Below are positions 1 through 11,185 of a stretch of 64,000 nt of DNA, one piece after another. Under the pieces are notes generated by a model. It ran no database searches. It was given only the letters and a program-made list of their open reading frames with translations, and was not told the origin of the DNA. Within the stretch, counting starts at the first letter, position 1, and each line of letters opens with the position of its first letter. The position numbers were made by a program, and so were the translations under genes. Origin of the DNA: Prorocentrum cordatum (lineage: Eukaryota; Sar; Dinophyceae; Prorocentrales; Prorocentraceae); assembly GCA_963575745.1 (NCBI GenBank), contig CAUYUJ010018538.1:371046-435045 (forward strand), written 5' to 3'.

Positions 1-339
1 GCGAACGGTGTAGAAACTTACACGTGCGAATACGCCGGGGGACTACTATGGGGCTCCTGCACAGGTGGTGGGGCATGTTGGGAATCACATTACAACGTGC
101 GGTGGCGCATGCAATTCTGCACGAATATGCCGACAGTCCTACTACGAACTTGGAGCCAACGTGCCCGCTCGACGAACTCGAAGTAGTGTAGCCGCGCGGG
201 CGCGTTTCTGTCCCCCTCCTCCTCCCCCTCCCCCTCCTCCTCCTCCTCCTCCTCCTCCTCGTCCTCCTCCTCGTCCTCCTCCTCCTCCTCCTCCTCCTCC
301 TGTGACGCTGCTTATGCGCTCGTTCTTCGGCAGCGTGCG

Positions 340-914
340 TTTCACCTCGGCCAGGTTTTCTGGTCCGTGCCTTGATAGACGTGTTCGATGCTGATGCGTG
401 GTGGGGGGGGGGAGGAAGGACAAAAAAAAAAACGCAAGATCATAGGCCACGCATGTTTCCAAGAGCAGCTGTCGATTTGAGATTTGCCGATGTTGTTGCT
501 CCATTGTAGAAGTTGGAGACTCCAGTGATGTATTGAACACGTGCATGCCTATAACGTCATCTTCTCCAGCGCCTCGTCGCAATAATTTTGCATTGAATCT
601 CCAAAAACCATTGTGGTGCTGTTGGCCGTGGTAGCCCGGATATGATGCTGCAGCTCTTGATGGAAGTTCCGGCGCACGTCGTAGTCGTGGCCACTGTGTG
701 GGGCATACGCGGTGACCAGCGTGAGCATCCCAACTTTGATTCTGATTCGCAGTGTAGCCAATCGATCTGAGCATGCTTTGAAAGCGACTATGGCATTCGT
801 AACTTTTGGGCTTACCAGAAATCCAACTCCAGAATATGTGCGGACTTCTTCGTCTAGATTCCCAGAAAGAAAGATCTGATATCCAACGAATTTATCAATA
901 CAACTGTTCATCAA
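340..914 (-). pseudogene. LINE-A endonuclease domain (inverted, frameshifted)
   Basis: Reading down the minus strand from 914, the peptide contains GVGFLVSP, then TLVTAYAPHSG and VFGDSMQN. These match the usual order of an APE-type (EEP) retrotransposon endonuclease: the GVGFLV strand, the YAPH strand, and the GDFN catalytic segment with F replaced by S. After a stop near 549 a second frame continues with SNRQLLLETCVAYDL, the conserved NRxLLLEFC segment just downstream of GDFN. The domain is therefore present but broken into at least two frames. It runs opposite to the RT of the same element. The C-terminal end runs into a CTC/GGA microsatellite near 210-300. Confidence 0.65.
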
Positions 915-1758
915 GATCGTTCTGGCGACCTGGACCGCGCTGCGGATATTTTACAACACGGTTTTTCTCAAGCGGCCGCTGTTCTGCCAACGCCGGATGC
1001 CCCGGCAAAGCGCCCATGGATCAGTACAGCTACCCTCGGACTGATTGCAGAACGAAATGCTTGCAGACACAATGGCAATTACGATCACGAGCAGAAGCTG
1101 AACAAGGAAATACGCAAGAGTGCGAAGACAGACAAATCGACATGGCTCAACGCTCTTACTTCGACTGGAAGTTGGGATGCGGTTCGTCACCTACGCAAGC
1201 CAAAGAAAATACAGCATGCTACGATCCAGCGCCCTGATGGCACAATCGCAGACACATCAGAAAAAACAAATATAATAGCGGACTAGTTTGAAACCGTGCA
1301 ATGGGACTACAAGTTTCCAGATGACCGGCCATGGCACCACGAACACCTAGGAGACGCGCTTCCTGTTGATCTTCGTCCGTTCACCGCAGAGGAGCTCTAG
1401 GCAGTCTTAGGCAAACTGAAAAAGGGGAAAGCCGCAGGACCCGATGATGCACCATGATGTACCACCCGATTTTTGGAAAGTATTGGTTTCAAATTCGTTT
1501 GCGTGTAATGTTTTACTTGACATGTGTCGACAATGCTGGCAGCAGAAGGCTATACCCGAAATCTGGAAGCGAACCAATGTAGTTCTATTATTTAAGAAAG
1601 GCAACGTGGCTTTACCAACAAACTACACACCTATCGCACTTTTGCCAGTCGGGTACAAGGTTCTGCTACACCAGCGACTCGTGCAAGGCGGAGCCGAACG
1701 AAGACCACGAAACTCTTAATTTGGATTCAGACCAAGGCGGGGGGCAGCAGATGCTCTT
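915..1758 (+). pseudogene. LINE-A linker and N-terminal RT (disrupted)
   Basis: Plus-strand frames read KRPWISTATLGLIAERN near 1010-1055, the typical linker after the endonuclease of LINEs. Next comes LGKLKKGKAAGPDD near 1410-1446, the RT motif preceding the fingers. Then follow a fragment with IPEIWKRTNVVLLFKKG and TNYTPIALLPVGYK (about 1550-1655), the classical P-x-NYRPIxLL RT segment. Stops after the IIAD peptide (about 1283) and within FTAEEL (1398-1400), and frame changes near 1450 and 1700, show decay. It connects to the longer RT frame that starts at 1759. Confidence 0.65.
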
Positions 1759-2835
1759 ATGCTGGCCAGGCGGATTATCGACGCAGCACACAATAACAAC
1801 AATGGGGGTATCATTCTTCTTCTTCTGGACTGGGCAAAGGCGTTCGACCGGATCAAGCCCGATTGTATGTGTGATGCTCTGGAACGCTTCGGGATACCAA
1901 AAGATGTGGTCACAATTATTCGCTCCATATACGAAGCCAGGTATTTTACGATATTGGACCACACGGGCCCTTCTACCGAAAGAAAGCAACGGGCGAGCAT
2001 AGCGCAAGGGTGCCCTCTCTCGCCGTACTTGTTCATCATCATAGTCCAAACTGTTATTCTGCATGACGTTTTTGGCAGCATGGATCTGCTGGAGGAGCCG
2101 CCCTACGTGGTCACGCGGGACATCTTGTATGCTGACGACACTCTTCTCCTCTCACACCACACAGACAATTTGCAATACATGCTGCTGGAGATTATCACTG
2201 AGGGTGCGAAGTATGGATTGGAGCTCAATTGGGATAAGGCATTACAAATGCAATTTTCCACTAACAAACGCATTGCGCAACCAAATGGCGACGACATCAA
2301 ATGTGTACGTGAAGCTATATACCTCGGCAGGCTACTTACATGCGACGGGAGAGCGGGACCAGAATTGACGAGACGACTGGGGGAAGCAACGAAACTATTC
2401 AAACAACTGGACAAATTATGGAATCATGCGTCAGTTGGGAAAGACCGTAAAATTACAATTTACAAAAGCTGCGTAATTAGCAAGTTGTTGCACTCTTTGG
2501 ACTCCATATGGTTATCAAAAGCAGACAGAACACGATTGGATGCTTTTCATTGCCGGTGCTTGCGCAGAATTCTTGGTATACCACACTCATACATATCAAG
2601 GGTGAGTAACGCTGACGTCTTGCACAAATCTGGGGAAGGCACATTGTCCGAAGTCCTACTTGGAAGACAAGAACAGTTGTACAAACAAATAGCTTTTAAA
2701 GGAAATGATTCTCTGGTGAAGCAAATACTTTGCGAAAACAATGGCACGCCAAAAACATGGGCCATACGTCGTCGAAGGGGCCGTCCGCGCCAGCAGTGGG
2801 CGAAAGAGGTACACGAGATGACACAATATGTATGA
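1759..2835 (+). CDS. LINE-A reverse transcriptase, palm and thumb (5'-incomplete)
   Basis: A 358-codon open frame encoding the RT palm and the C-terminal thumb of a non-LTR retrotransposon. Motif A is LLLDWAKAFD (Asp at residue 24 and Asp at 30). Motif B is QGCPLSPYLF at about 82-91. Motif C is LYADDTLLL with YADD at 124-127. Further on are YLGRLL at about 188-193 and RCLRRILGI at about 265-273, which lie in the usual places of the YLG and CLRRIL motifs. It ends in RRRGRPRQQWAKEV, a common LINE C-terminus. Catalytic residues look intact, but the upstream half of the polyprotein is frameshifted, so this is a fossil rather than an active gene. The start is only the first Met of the open frame. 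Confidence 0.85.
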   Translation: MLARRIIDAAHNNNNGGIILLLLDWAKAFDRIKPDCMCDALERFGIPKDVVTIIRSIYEARYFTILDHTGPSTERKQRASIAQGCPLSPYLFIIIVQTVILHDVFGSMDLLEEPPYVVTRDILYADDTLLLSHHTDNLQYMLLEIITEGAKYGLELNWDKALQMQFSTNKRIAQPNGDDIKCVREAIYLGRLLTCDGRAGPELTRRLGEATKLFKQLDKLWNHASVGKDRKITIYKSCVISKLLHSLDSIWLSKADRTRLDAFHCRCLRRILGIPHSYISRVSNADVLHKSGEGTLSEVLLGRQEQLYKQIAFKGNDSLVKQILCENNGTPKTWAIRRRRGRPRQQWAKEVHEMTQYV

Positions 2836-3049
2836 AACATGTCCATCATCATCGTCATCTTCGTCGTTTTCCTCCTCCTTCTCCTCCTTTTCTTCCCTGG
2901 TCCTCCCGGCGCGCATTTGGCGCGTTTGAGCTGTCTGCCCACGCGCTTGGCGTGCAACTCGTCCGCCTAGGCATGCGTTTGGCGTGTCTGCTGCGCTGTG
3001 CCAACGCGTCCTACTGGATGCATGGCTTCACTGACTGACTCACGTACCG

Positions 3050-4380
3050 GGATTACGCACCCCCGCAGAAACATAATTATGCCGTATTAACATATGTGAT
3101 ACGTGTGTTAACGTTTGTAGACGTGCCAAGTGGATGTTGTTTGAACATCAAAGAGAATGCAATAGCGTAAATGTCAAAATCCCAAACGAATTCATCAATT
3201 CGCTTGCGAACATGACAGAAAAGAAGTAATCCGCGAAATGCCCAAATATAATATCCCCTCCTTTGTTTCCTCTTCGCTCTTCTGTCTCCTCCTTCTCTTT
3301 GTCATCCCTCTTTCCCTCTTTTCGTTCCTTTCCTGCACCACCCCTTTGTATACCATGCGGGTTTATTATGCAAGCGGTTTCTTTTGTTACCGAAGCGGGC
3401 CGGCACAATTACCAAGAGTTGTTTTCTGTCTTGAAATGGGTGGGCTTGGTTATTGAAGGATTTTTGGGAAGTCAAACAGGGGGAGTGATGATTGAATAGT
3501 TGTTTGTCTTGAATCGGGCACCCCAATTATTGGAACATGTTGTATCGTTATTGAAACGTGTGGTTTCCAAAAGGCGCGTACCGAAAAAAAAACATTATCT
3601 TTCTGATTGAAGTGGTCTATGTTGGTATTTAAACATTTGCGGTTATTGGAACGCTTGTTGATTAGTCGAAGTCTTGTTCTCTAGAGACCCCAAGACAAAT
3701 TCGAAGTACTCCCATATTTTAGAAATGCGCAATATGTTGGTCTGCCAAACGGCCCGCCCAAATTTGGAAAATAATGTTGCGCAATGTTTGACTTGGTGGT
3801 GTCGGTTTACAATTCTATCTTAATGTGAAATTACGGCAAACATATATATATATATGTGGTGCACATGTACATATGTGCATATGTGTGTACATCTATGTAT
3901 GTATTGATATAAAAATTGGACATGTTTCCGCATCTTCTCAAAATGGCCATGGCTACCACCTCCGAGAACTTCCCGTGGACTTATCTCAGTTCAAGCGGAA
4001 AGATGGTTGTGGTAACGTGCATAATGTATACTTAGGAGACCGGGGACAACATGGAAACGCCCTCATTCCAACGTTTTTTTTTTTTTGCATCGCTCTACAC
4101 CCAGTTTTTCTCGAACGTCTACCTCCAGGACGAGGAGGAGGAAGAGGAAAAGAAGGACGACGAGGACGACACGGATCAGAGAACCTCTAAGTCAACGGGC
4201 CCCAGCGCGAGCTCAAGAGCAGCTCTTGGTATGTCACCCAGATCGTATAGGAAAAGGTGTGTCACAGATCGTTATACTGCCATACCGAGAACCCAACCAA
4301 CGGTGTAGTACTGGCGATGGAGCGAATATTGGTGATTTCTCCTGTCATTCGGACGAATCCATTAAGTTTGCAATATTTGC
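3050..4380. other. AT-richer spacer, no gene recognised
   Basis: This stretch has lower GC than the rest of the window. It holds a TA/TG-rich microsatellite near 3840-3905 and a 13-T run near 4073-4085. It also has GAGGAC/GACGAC-type codon repeats near 4130-4175. Short open frames show no recognisable domain. Confidence 0.6.
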
Positions 4381-4683
4381 TTCAGCTTTCGACTCTGAAG
4401 TCAAAGCTGTTTGAATTTGAGATCCTGCAACAATCAATCTGCGCTTTTCGTTTGCTGCTGGTTTTTGAAATTGAGACTTCAATACTTCTGAAACAACAAA
4501 AACCGCTTCCGGCATGGCTCGAGACGGACACGCCAAAGTCGTGCCGTGAAGTCTCGATACTCAACGCCAGTCGACGCGCCAAATGCGCGCCTAATACTTC
4601 GGTATTTACTGGTTGCGACTGGGGCGGCAACGCTAAAGCAACCAAAATTGTTCTTGGACCAAAATTGCTCTTGAACCGGAAAT

Positions 4684-4905
4684 AATTGTATATTGATCCG
4701 GAAATGGTTGGATATTGATCCGGACATGGTTGTATGTTGATCCGGAAATGGTTGTAGATTGATCCGGAAATGGTTGTATACTGATCCGGAAATGGTTGTA
4801 TATTGATCCGGAAATGGCTGTATACTTGTCCGCAATAGCGGCTGGCGTATACTGATCCCGAATGTTGTTTGATACTGATATGGAATAGGGGCGCACACTG
4901 ATCTG
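4684..4905. repeat. 22-bp tandem repeat (TTGATCCGGAAATGG core)
   Basis: Five to six close copies of a 22-bp unit (TTGATCCGGAAATGG plus a variable GTTGTAT arm) run from 4684 to about 4826. Decayed copies continue to about 4905. The unit is not a multiple of three, so its frames rotate and produce spurious long minus-strand ORFs rich in FPDQYTTISGS-like peptides. Confidence 0.85.
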
Positions 4906-5103
4906 CCATCCCCTCGTCAGCAAAGAATACAGCATACAGCATTGCATCGCGGATGCCCGGAGGCATCTCTGCTTGGGCTAGACATTGGGCGACCTCGTGC
5001 CGAATGTCCAACGCGAAATCATATTCCAAACAAGTCTGAAGCACCCGCACTGGACGCCCCGGAATCCCCCACGAACAGCCCGGTTGGATCCACGCATCAC
5101 CCT

Positions 5104-5125
5104 TCCGTAGCCATTTTGGCTCGAG
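5104..5125 (+). other. relic of the dinoflagellate spliced leader
   Basis: CCGTAGCCATTTTGGCTC followed by GAG matches the 22-nt dinoflagellate spliced leader at every position except one (CTCGAG for CTCAAG). No GT donor follows, so it is not a spliced-leader RNA gene. It is the footprint of a trans-spliced mRNA copied back into DNA. It directly precedes the LINE-B remnant on the same strand, as expected if that element was inserted from a spliced-leader-capped transcript. Confidence 0.85.
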
Positions 5126-5210
5126 TTCCAAACCTTGCCTTGAAGCTTGGAACTCGGCTGCAGCCAAGAGGCAGGCTCGAGAGCCGCCCTTGGTCGACAG
5201 CTGACCACGC

Positions 5211-6540
5211 GTGCCACGCGCGCGCGAGATGCCGCCATACCTTGCGCGCTCTGCCTGCTGCGATGCTGGCACCGCCTCTTCGATATACTTCTCCAATCCC
5301 CACAAGACCTGCACGTTGTGCACGTCGCATGTCCCCGGTCGTTCTCCCCGAGACAAAGACGAAGTACAGCATGGACGGACAAATGCCAAGGGCAAGGAGG
5401 GAAAGTCTCGCGGGACGGCCGATGCCGCGGGAGGGGTGGCCCCATTGCTCCTACGTCAGCCGCTGCCGCCGCCCGCCCCTCTCGTGACCGAGCACACCGA
5501 GCAGCCTGTGTTCTATAAGCAGTTCATCGATGCCCATTTGTCTGATGCTGTTCGCGCACGTTTTGGGTCTGATGTATCTAATGAAGATTTCGGATGCGAG
5601 GATGATGCGTTTGATAACGATGGCCCCTGCGCCCTGCGCGGTGACCCGATGGTCGCTGTTGCCCACCAGAAAGCCCCCCTTAAGACTAAGCAGACTTCTC
5701 TGGAGAGCCTTCGAAGTCTTCCTGCCCCTGTTCGACATCAGCAAGATATTAACCGTTTCCTGTCCGAGCTGGCAGTCGCCCGCGAGAAGAGGACGCCCAC
5801 GCTCTCCATTCCTCAGCAGCGCGCCCGCTTGTCCCAGCGAGTTCGGCGGTTCACTAGGAAGGTGCAGAAGGCCGACGACACTTCGCAACACACATTGAGC
5901 TGGAATTACCCGACATTCTTGCCAGGAAAGGTTCGTGGGAGGTCAAGCGGGAGCGCTTCACAGAATGCGAACTGTGGCAGAGCCGTCTCGGTTCTCTTCC
6001 GGTCTCAGAGCCTGTCGTTGAGCCGGAGCCCAGCGACTTGTCAGACGTCTGTAAGACCCTCGTCAGGAACCTCCCAGAATCCTCCAGACAGATCCCTGAG
6101 GTTGCTCGTGCCTTGGGACAGATGGTTGAGCTGCCCGCTGCTGTTCAGTGTATTCCTGCGTTGGATCGCCCCGTCGCTCGGCCCCGTCGCTCGCCCCCTC
6201 GATCTGCGTCGGCAGCAGCGTCGCGGCAGGCAGCAGGCACGCCAGCAGTTGCAACGGCAATTTCTATGGATGTCGATTCCCGTCCAGCACCCAGATTGGG
6301 CGCGTCACCTTCGCGAGAACCAGCCGAGGCGCTTCGCGAGAAACCGTCTCTTGCCTCCGAGCAATGGGCCGACTCTTCGCCCAATGGTGGCGATGAGGTA
6401 GTTCTTGACAGCTTCGATGATTTGATGATTTGGATGATGGCACTACATGCGACGCGGGTGGTCATGGTCGACAGTCTTCGGTCATGCTTTCGATCGATGC
6501 CACGAGCTGGACACACGCCAAGAGTTACTTGGCTGCCCAC
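5211..6540 (+). pseudogene. LINE-B ORF1-like region
   Basis: Frame 1 reads coherently from about 5211 to 5890 (for example EQPVFYKQFIDAHLSDAV and RQQDINRF-like peptides). It then shifts to a second frame containing HTLELELPDILARKG and SDLSDVCKTLVRNLPE up to about 6540. The composition is basic and Pro/Ser/Arg-rich, as in many LINE ORF1 proteins. No RRM or zinc knuckle is clear. I assign it to ORF1 by position before the endonuclease, not by homology. Confidence 0.4.
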
Positions 6541-7075
6541 GCTCGCCTCTTTGCAGTAGGTCTTCAGGAATTTCGTCGTTCTGCTGAGGGCCATTACATG
6601 CACGCATGCATCCATTCATACGTACGTCTGAGGGTGGATTGAGCTCTGGGGTTGTTCTGGTTTCTCAGTATTCCAACATCTTTGCGGACATACCCTTGGA
6701 CTCTACTGCGGTCTTACCACCCCCTGAGCGACGCACCATTAAGCTCTGGCACGATTTGGTAGACATGCGTGCACCTCGGTTGAATCTGTTTCTGCACGCT
6801 GGGGAAGGGTCAGCAGATCGTAATGCGCAGTTGCTCATGCAGGTGGCGTCTGTTGTTCGTGCCATCGGCCCCCTACCATATATCTGCCGATGGGAATATA
6901 TCACCATAATAACTAGAGGCAACAAGTTTTCTAGAGCTTGTGGGCGGCATTGCGACTGCCCCAGGTGACAATACTTATGAGAGCGGTGGTGGCTTCTCCA
7001 AGATTGATTATTTTGTTGCCCACCATGTCTTTCATGCAACTACTTGCGAAACTCTCTGCTCCTCTCTCATCCCCA
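6460..7075 (+). pseudogene. LINE-B EEP endonuclease (frameshifted)
   Basis: Motifs of an APE-type endonuclease appear in order but in different frames. DATSWTHAKSYL leads to VGLQEFRR (the LQE glutamate) near 6496-6575. GGLSSGVVLVSQYSN follows near 6632, then LNLFLHAGEG near 6780, and FSKIDYFVAHHVF near 6997-7035, which matches the SRIDYFxxS segment. At least three frame changes and several stops separate these pieces, so the gene is dead. Confidence 0.6.
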
Positions 7076-7679
7076 AGCACCGGCCTATCGCTCCGCGCAT
7101 CAAAGGATCAGTGGGTAAGGACCTTGCATCAATATTTAAGAGGCCTCCTGTTACCCCAGCCCAGCGCCCCATCGGGTGCTCACCGCGCCTTCCCTCCTGG
7201 GATTGTTTCCCGCATCCCACCGACGAGATTGACTCGTTTCCTGAGCTTGAGATGCAACCAGTCTTGCGGTTCCTAGACGTACGCGGCTGAGTTGGTTGGC
7301 TTATATCGTCTCCCCGATCCAAACGCGCATAGGAAAAGGGGTGAGAATCCAACCGCGATACAGGTTTCGGTTGCATTACTATTTCCTGGAGGTGTTGTGT
7401 CTTCCTTCGAAGGCAAGGCACGGCGATTTCTTGTCAATCGTCTCGGAGGCCTCTTGCGTCTCGCAGACCAGCAGTCTCGGGGCTTTTCTCAGCCGCGGCG
7501 TCACGTCTTAGGCGTTACGACCCGTCCAAACGAGAGGGTCTCCTTCGGACTGGCGACGGCGGCGCAGCCATGCGCGACGTCTTCGTCATCTTGATCTCGG
7601 CACTCTTCTATGGTCGAAGAATTCTTCGTCTGAAGGGGCGGCCGCTTCGGAAAAGGAAGCCTCGGCCAAGCGCTATCAG

Positions 7680-9410
7680 AGTTGACGCTCTTGGGCTATA
7701 TTCCGTCGGTTCGAGAGCGCCGGTGCTCCGCTGCGCGCCGATTCACCAAGGGCAGCATGAATTGGCATGCATTCGACGCCATCCAGAACCCTTCCGCGGA
7801 TGACCCCCTTCGCGGCACCGCTGTTCATCTCTCACAGGCGCGCGAGCAGTCCCGGCGCGAAGTGCGGGGGCCCATTCCGCCCGTCGAGCAGTACTCCGAC
7901 CCTTGCGAGGGCTTGCCCTTGCCAGTTGTTCTGCCCGACAACCTTGCATCCTTGCCCATGCCGCCCATGGAGCGCCATCGCAAGATGTGTCGCAGAGATC
8001 TGGCGCGTACGCTTGTCGGACTGAACTGGGTTCATCCTCGTCACCACGTGGATGTCAGACGAGTCCTTGTCATCGCTGCTCAAGTTTTGGGCTGATATCT
8101 TGCGTCTTGGGCGTTGTCCGACTATCCTGGCCAGATCTGCAGTCAACCCGTTGCCCAAGCCTGATTGGGGTGAGCGCGCGGTCGCGTTGTTCACCACCTT
8201 CGCGCGCATTGCCATCCGACATTTTAGACGCGCGCATGGCTTTGCACGGGCGCAGCGTCATATTCGACTGTACCTATACGGAATGCGCAGCCATTCTGGT
8301 CAACAGTGCGCATGGTGCATCTGTGTCTTGGCTGAGTACGCTACGTTGCGAGGTTTGCCTGTTTGGGCCCGTCGTTTGCTCATCCAGCGTTGACGGCAAT
8401 TTCAATTGAACCCCGCCCTCTTGAGAGTCTTGCCGGGTTTGTACCGCTCCCCGCGTGTTCGTGCCGTGCGCCGACTCGTCGGAACATGGATCTCTGTTGC
8501 TGTCACAACTGTCGTTGGCTAGTCCTTTGCTGATTTGTTCATGCGTACAACGCTTATGCCAGAGCTGGGCCCCTTACTTCGTGTGCATCCAGAATTGCAC
8601 CTGGGATTGGTTGCCGATGGCCTTCAGGTCTTGGGAGTGGGCTCTGAAGCTGAGGTGGCGCGCGCGGGTCCAAATGCAGCGCGTCTTCTCATGAGTAAGT
8701 TGACATACCTGCCCCCCCACCCCGCGCCGCCCCCTCTCCGAGCCCAAGTTGGCGCCCCTTGCGCCGAATGCGCCCCTGGCCAGAAGAATCGCAGCTGAGA
8801 CTTCTCGGCTCGGGGGTGCCGCGCGTTTCTCCTGTAAGGAACTTAGGCGTCGACTTTCAGGTTCGTCGCAGGCGCCGCTCTCGTATTGCGCTGAAGTCTA
8901 GGTTTCGGAAGGCAATGCAGAAGGCTCGCCGCCCTGTCAGATTGCGGCGCGCAGGGGCTCAGGTCCAGGGCGTCAGCAAATCGAGCCTTCGTTCGCCGGC
9001 CACCTTCGGCGCTGATGTAGTGGCTGAAAGTACTTACCAGACTACTTACCAGACAGGGCAAATCCAAGACGCATATCACGTTGGTCTTGGAACAAGTAGG
9101 CGCCGATCCGTCACCATGTATTTTGCCGTGATGGGAGTGATGGGCCCAGCTCTAGACGCTCGCGCCGAAGTAGTTCGCCTCTGGATTGTATCTAGGTGGA
9201 TGTCTCTACTGCCTTCGGACAGTATCGATCGTGCCTTGCAGGAGGCCAGCAACGCAGTCACCCATCAGACTCATTGGACTTCCCTCCAGGGCCCTGGTGC
9301 TATGTTGGTGGCTACCTTGCTCAGGATTGGACGGCCCTTTGGATCCCCGACAGTCTGGCATGCCGCAATGGGAATCAGTCTAGATATTACGTCTACTTTC
9401 CCCTCATGAG
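7680..9410 (+). pseudogene. LINE-B reverse transcriptase (frameshifted)
   Basis: Fragments of an RT occur in order. SSLLKFWADILRLG and NPLPKPDWGERAVALF (about 8060-8210) form the fingers segment with the LPKxxxGER motif. LHLGLVADGLQVLGVG (about 8597-8644) resembles the palm around motif C, with the catalytic DD lost or altered. VRNLGVDFQVRRR with RFRKAMQKARR (about 8837-8940) matches the thumb, including the NLGxDF motif. Later fragments up to about 9410 (RAEVVRLWIVSRW) also fit LINE C-termini. Stops and frame changes are frequent. Confidence 0.6.
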
Positions 9411-9839
9411 GTCGCGGCCTTCGTGAGTCGGGCAGCCCGCGTCTGGGCGCGGCAGCAGGCGTCTGACAGACATCCATTGCATCACCATCTTGCTGGGCCC
9501 CCTTTCCTGGACCCATCAGGCCCTTGCTAAGCAGGAAAGCCCCAGGTTGGAGCGATCTCCAGCATCGTGCTGCGCGCACCTTCTTGTCAGGGGGTATACA
9601 GTTTAAGCACCAGTGCCCTCTGCGTGGTCTGACCCCTCCAAGTCCGATCTTCCACGCCTTATGACTGCGATGGTTTGTCAGATTTTCGGCGCTGCTTCAG
9701 CGCCTCGCCAGCGCTTGAGTCTTGCAGGGAACAGGATAGGGACTACCCTGTTTGGGCCTTCGCCCTGGTGCCTGACCCCTACTTTCATTCCGTTCCTTTC
9801 CCCGATCTTGCGTGGGGGGTCACCCGTGAATGCCCCCTC

Positions 9840-10310
9840 TTCTCTTCGCCTACTTAATGCGACGGTTCAAGTATTTGTTGACCATCACCGCGCATTTTTT
9901 TGGCGGGATGGGACGTGCCTTTTTTAAACCTAGGTTCAACGCTTCGGCCTATGGGGCATACCCATGCATGGTCCAGGACGTCCCAGGTGCGGAGTTGCAC
10001 GCTTTCTACGTTTATGTTTCGCAACGCTGCTCCCAGCCTCGAATATGAGCACGTCGCTGATGCACGGCATTTGATTGACAAATGGCAGCTAGGTTTCGAG
10101 GCCACCACCCGCGGATGGGCTGTTCGCTGCCCTCTGTAGCGGGAGGTCAACCGTCTTGCGTCAGACATCGGATATCACCTAATTCACCCGACAAGGATAA
10201 TCTCATGATCGCACCTCTGCTGGCGCACATTCTGAGGGAAATCACGAGGCCGACCGCCTGGCCAAGCTAGGCGCAGCCCTCCATTATAAAGATCAGGTGA
10301 TGTTGGAGAG
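9840..10310 (+). pseudogene. LINE-B RNase H domain (degenerate)
   Basis: The last part of an RNase H domain is clear at about 10230-10275. There the frame reads HEADRLAKLGAALHYKDQ, the conserved N-x-x-AD-x-LAK-x-GA segment with the final catalytic Asp. Upstream, near 9845-9990, weak frames (DGTCLF, ALFPRF-like) could be the first TDGS strand, but frameshifts hide it. Position after the RT supports the call. Confidence 0.5.
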
Positions 10311-10448
10311 GGTCTCTCGCGCGACAGCGCCTGTCACTCACGTCGCGCAATGCATGGGGCACCGCGCGGCTTCAATCCTCAAGCTGCCCAAGGCTGTTTG
10401 GCAAACTGACTCTGACCCCCCGTTTGCTCCACCCCCTCCCCGCCCCCT

Positions 10449-10736
10449 TTGGGCGCTCGTGAAGGGGCTCCGCGCGAGCATTTCTGGGGCCCCAATGTCG
10501 GTGGGTTCCGTTGTGCAAGTTGTTGGCCCAACTCTGTTTCCAAACAACACCTGCTTCGAACCACTTGCGCCATCTCACGGGAGGGGGCCATGTGCCGCGC
10601 AGACTTCGCGATGCAATTGCCCGCGGCCGCTGCGGTCGCTATAGCCAGAAAGTGCGGCAGATTTGAAACACGGGTGCAAGGGTCGCCCTCGGTCTCGCGA
10701 AGTCATCGGTTCGGTCGCACCCATCGACCAGGCTGA
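10449..10736 (+). pseudogene. LINE-B C-terminal Cys-rich tail
   Basis: The frame contains GGFRCASCW then HLLRTTCAISREG, a CxxC followed by a further Cys. This fits the zinc-binding tail that follows RNase H in some dinoflagellate LINEs. The rest of the frame is Arg-rich. Assignment rests on order and on the Cys spacing only. Confidence 0.35.
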
Positions 10737-11113
10737 TATTGTTCATGCCTTTCCCCATCCGCACGATGCTTTCACCTTTCGCGTTCTTTCCCGATTGGCT
10801 TCGCGAAGCCCTTTAGTGGGTGGTTGATGGTTCGGGGGGGGCGGCAGGGAGGACCAGCGCGTTTTGCAAGCGCATTTCCCTGGTCGTTCCCCCTGGGACC
10901 TGACATAGTCAAGGCGCAGTGCTCTGCCTGTGCGACGCCGGTCTCTTGGACGCACCCCTCAGCATTTGCATGCTTCATTTCCTCCGCGCCCAGCTGCGCC
11001 CATGCTCGCAAAGACGCAGGAGAAAACAAGCTTCGCCCTGTCTCTCGCTTGCTTGTCTCATGCACCTCTCCCGCGCCGCAGTCGACCGGTTTGAAGTGCG
11101 CCCTGGGGCCTCT

Positions 11114-11185
11114 GCAGCCCCCGCCGCAACCGCGAGCGTCGAGCCGAGACGGAACCAGACGCCCGTAGCGTCCGGTTCGAGATTG
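11114..11185 (+). repeat. LINE 3'-end hairpin segment, copy 1
   Basis: About 70 bp shared with 14468-14543 (GCCCCCGCCGCAACC, then AGCGTCGAGCCG, then a hairpin). The hairpin is GAACCAGAC at 11152-11160 against GTCCGGTTC at 11170-11178, with one mismatch. It sits at the 3' side of LINE-B and may be the RNA element recognised by the RT. Confidence 0.6.

Larger units (their letters stand above)
300..2905 (+). mobile_element. LINE-A: non-LTR retrotransposon remnant with inverted 5' part
   Basis: A LINE-type element split across strands. Endonuclease-like peptides read on the minus strand from about 910 down to about 340. The post-endonuclease linker and RT read on the plus strand from about 890 to 2835. 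The element is AT-richer than most of the window, so it may be of different age or origin. After the RT stop a CAT/CTC-rich tail (about 2845-2905) takes the place of a poly(A). Boundaries are approximate and I saw no target site duplication. Confidence 0.75.

Noticed and set aside
2918-4594. 18-bp GGCGCGCATTTGGCGCGT at 2918 and inverted near 4577
   Set aside because: An exact match, but similar GCGCCAAA-type words recur near 2970 and 16500-16580; probably a common genomic word, not a pair of element ends.
4382-5395. 337-codon minus-strand ORF
   Set aside because: It runs through the 22-bp tandem repeat and the reverse complement of the spliced-leader relic, so most of it is an artefact; only a short part near 4910-4990 may be an old gene piece.
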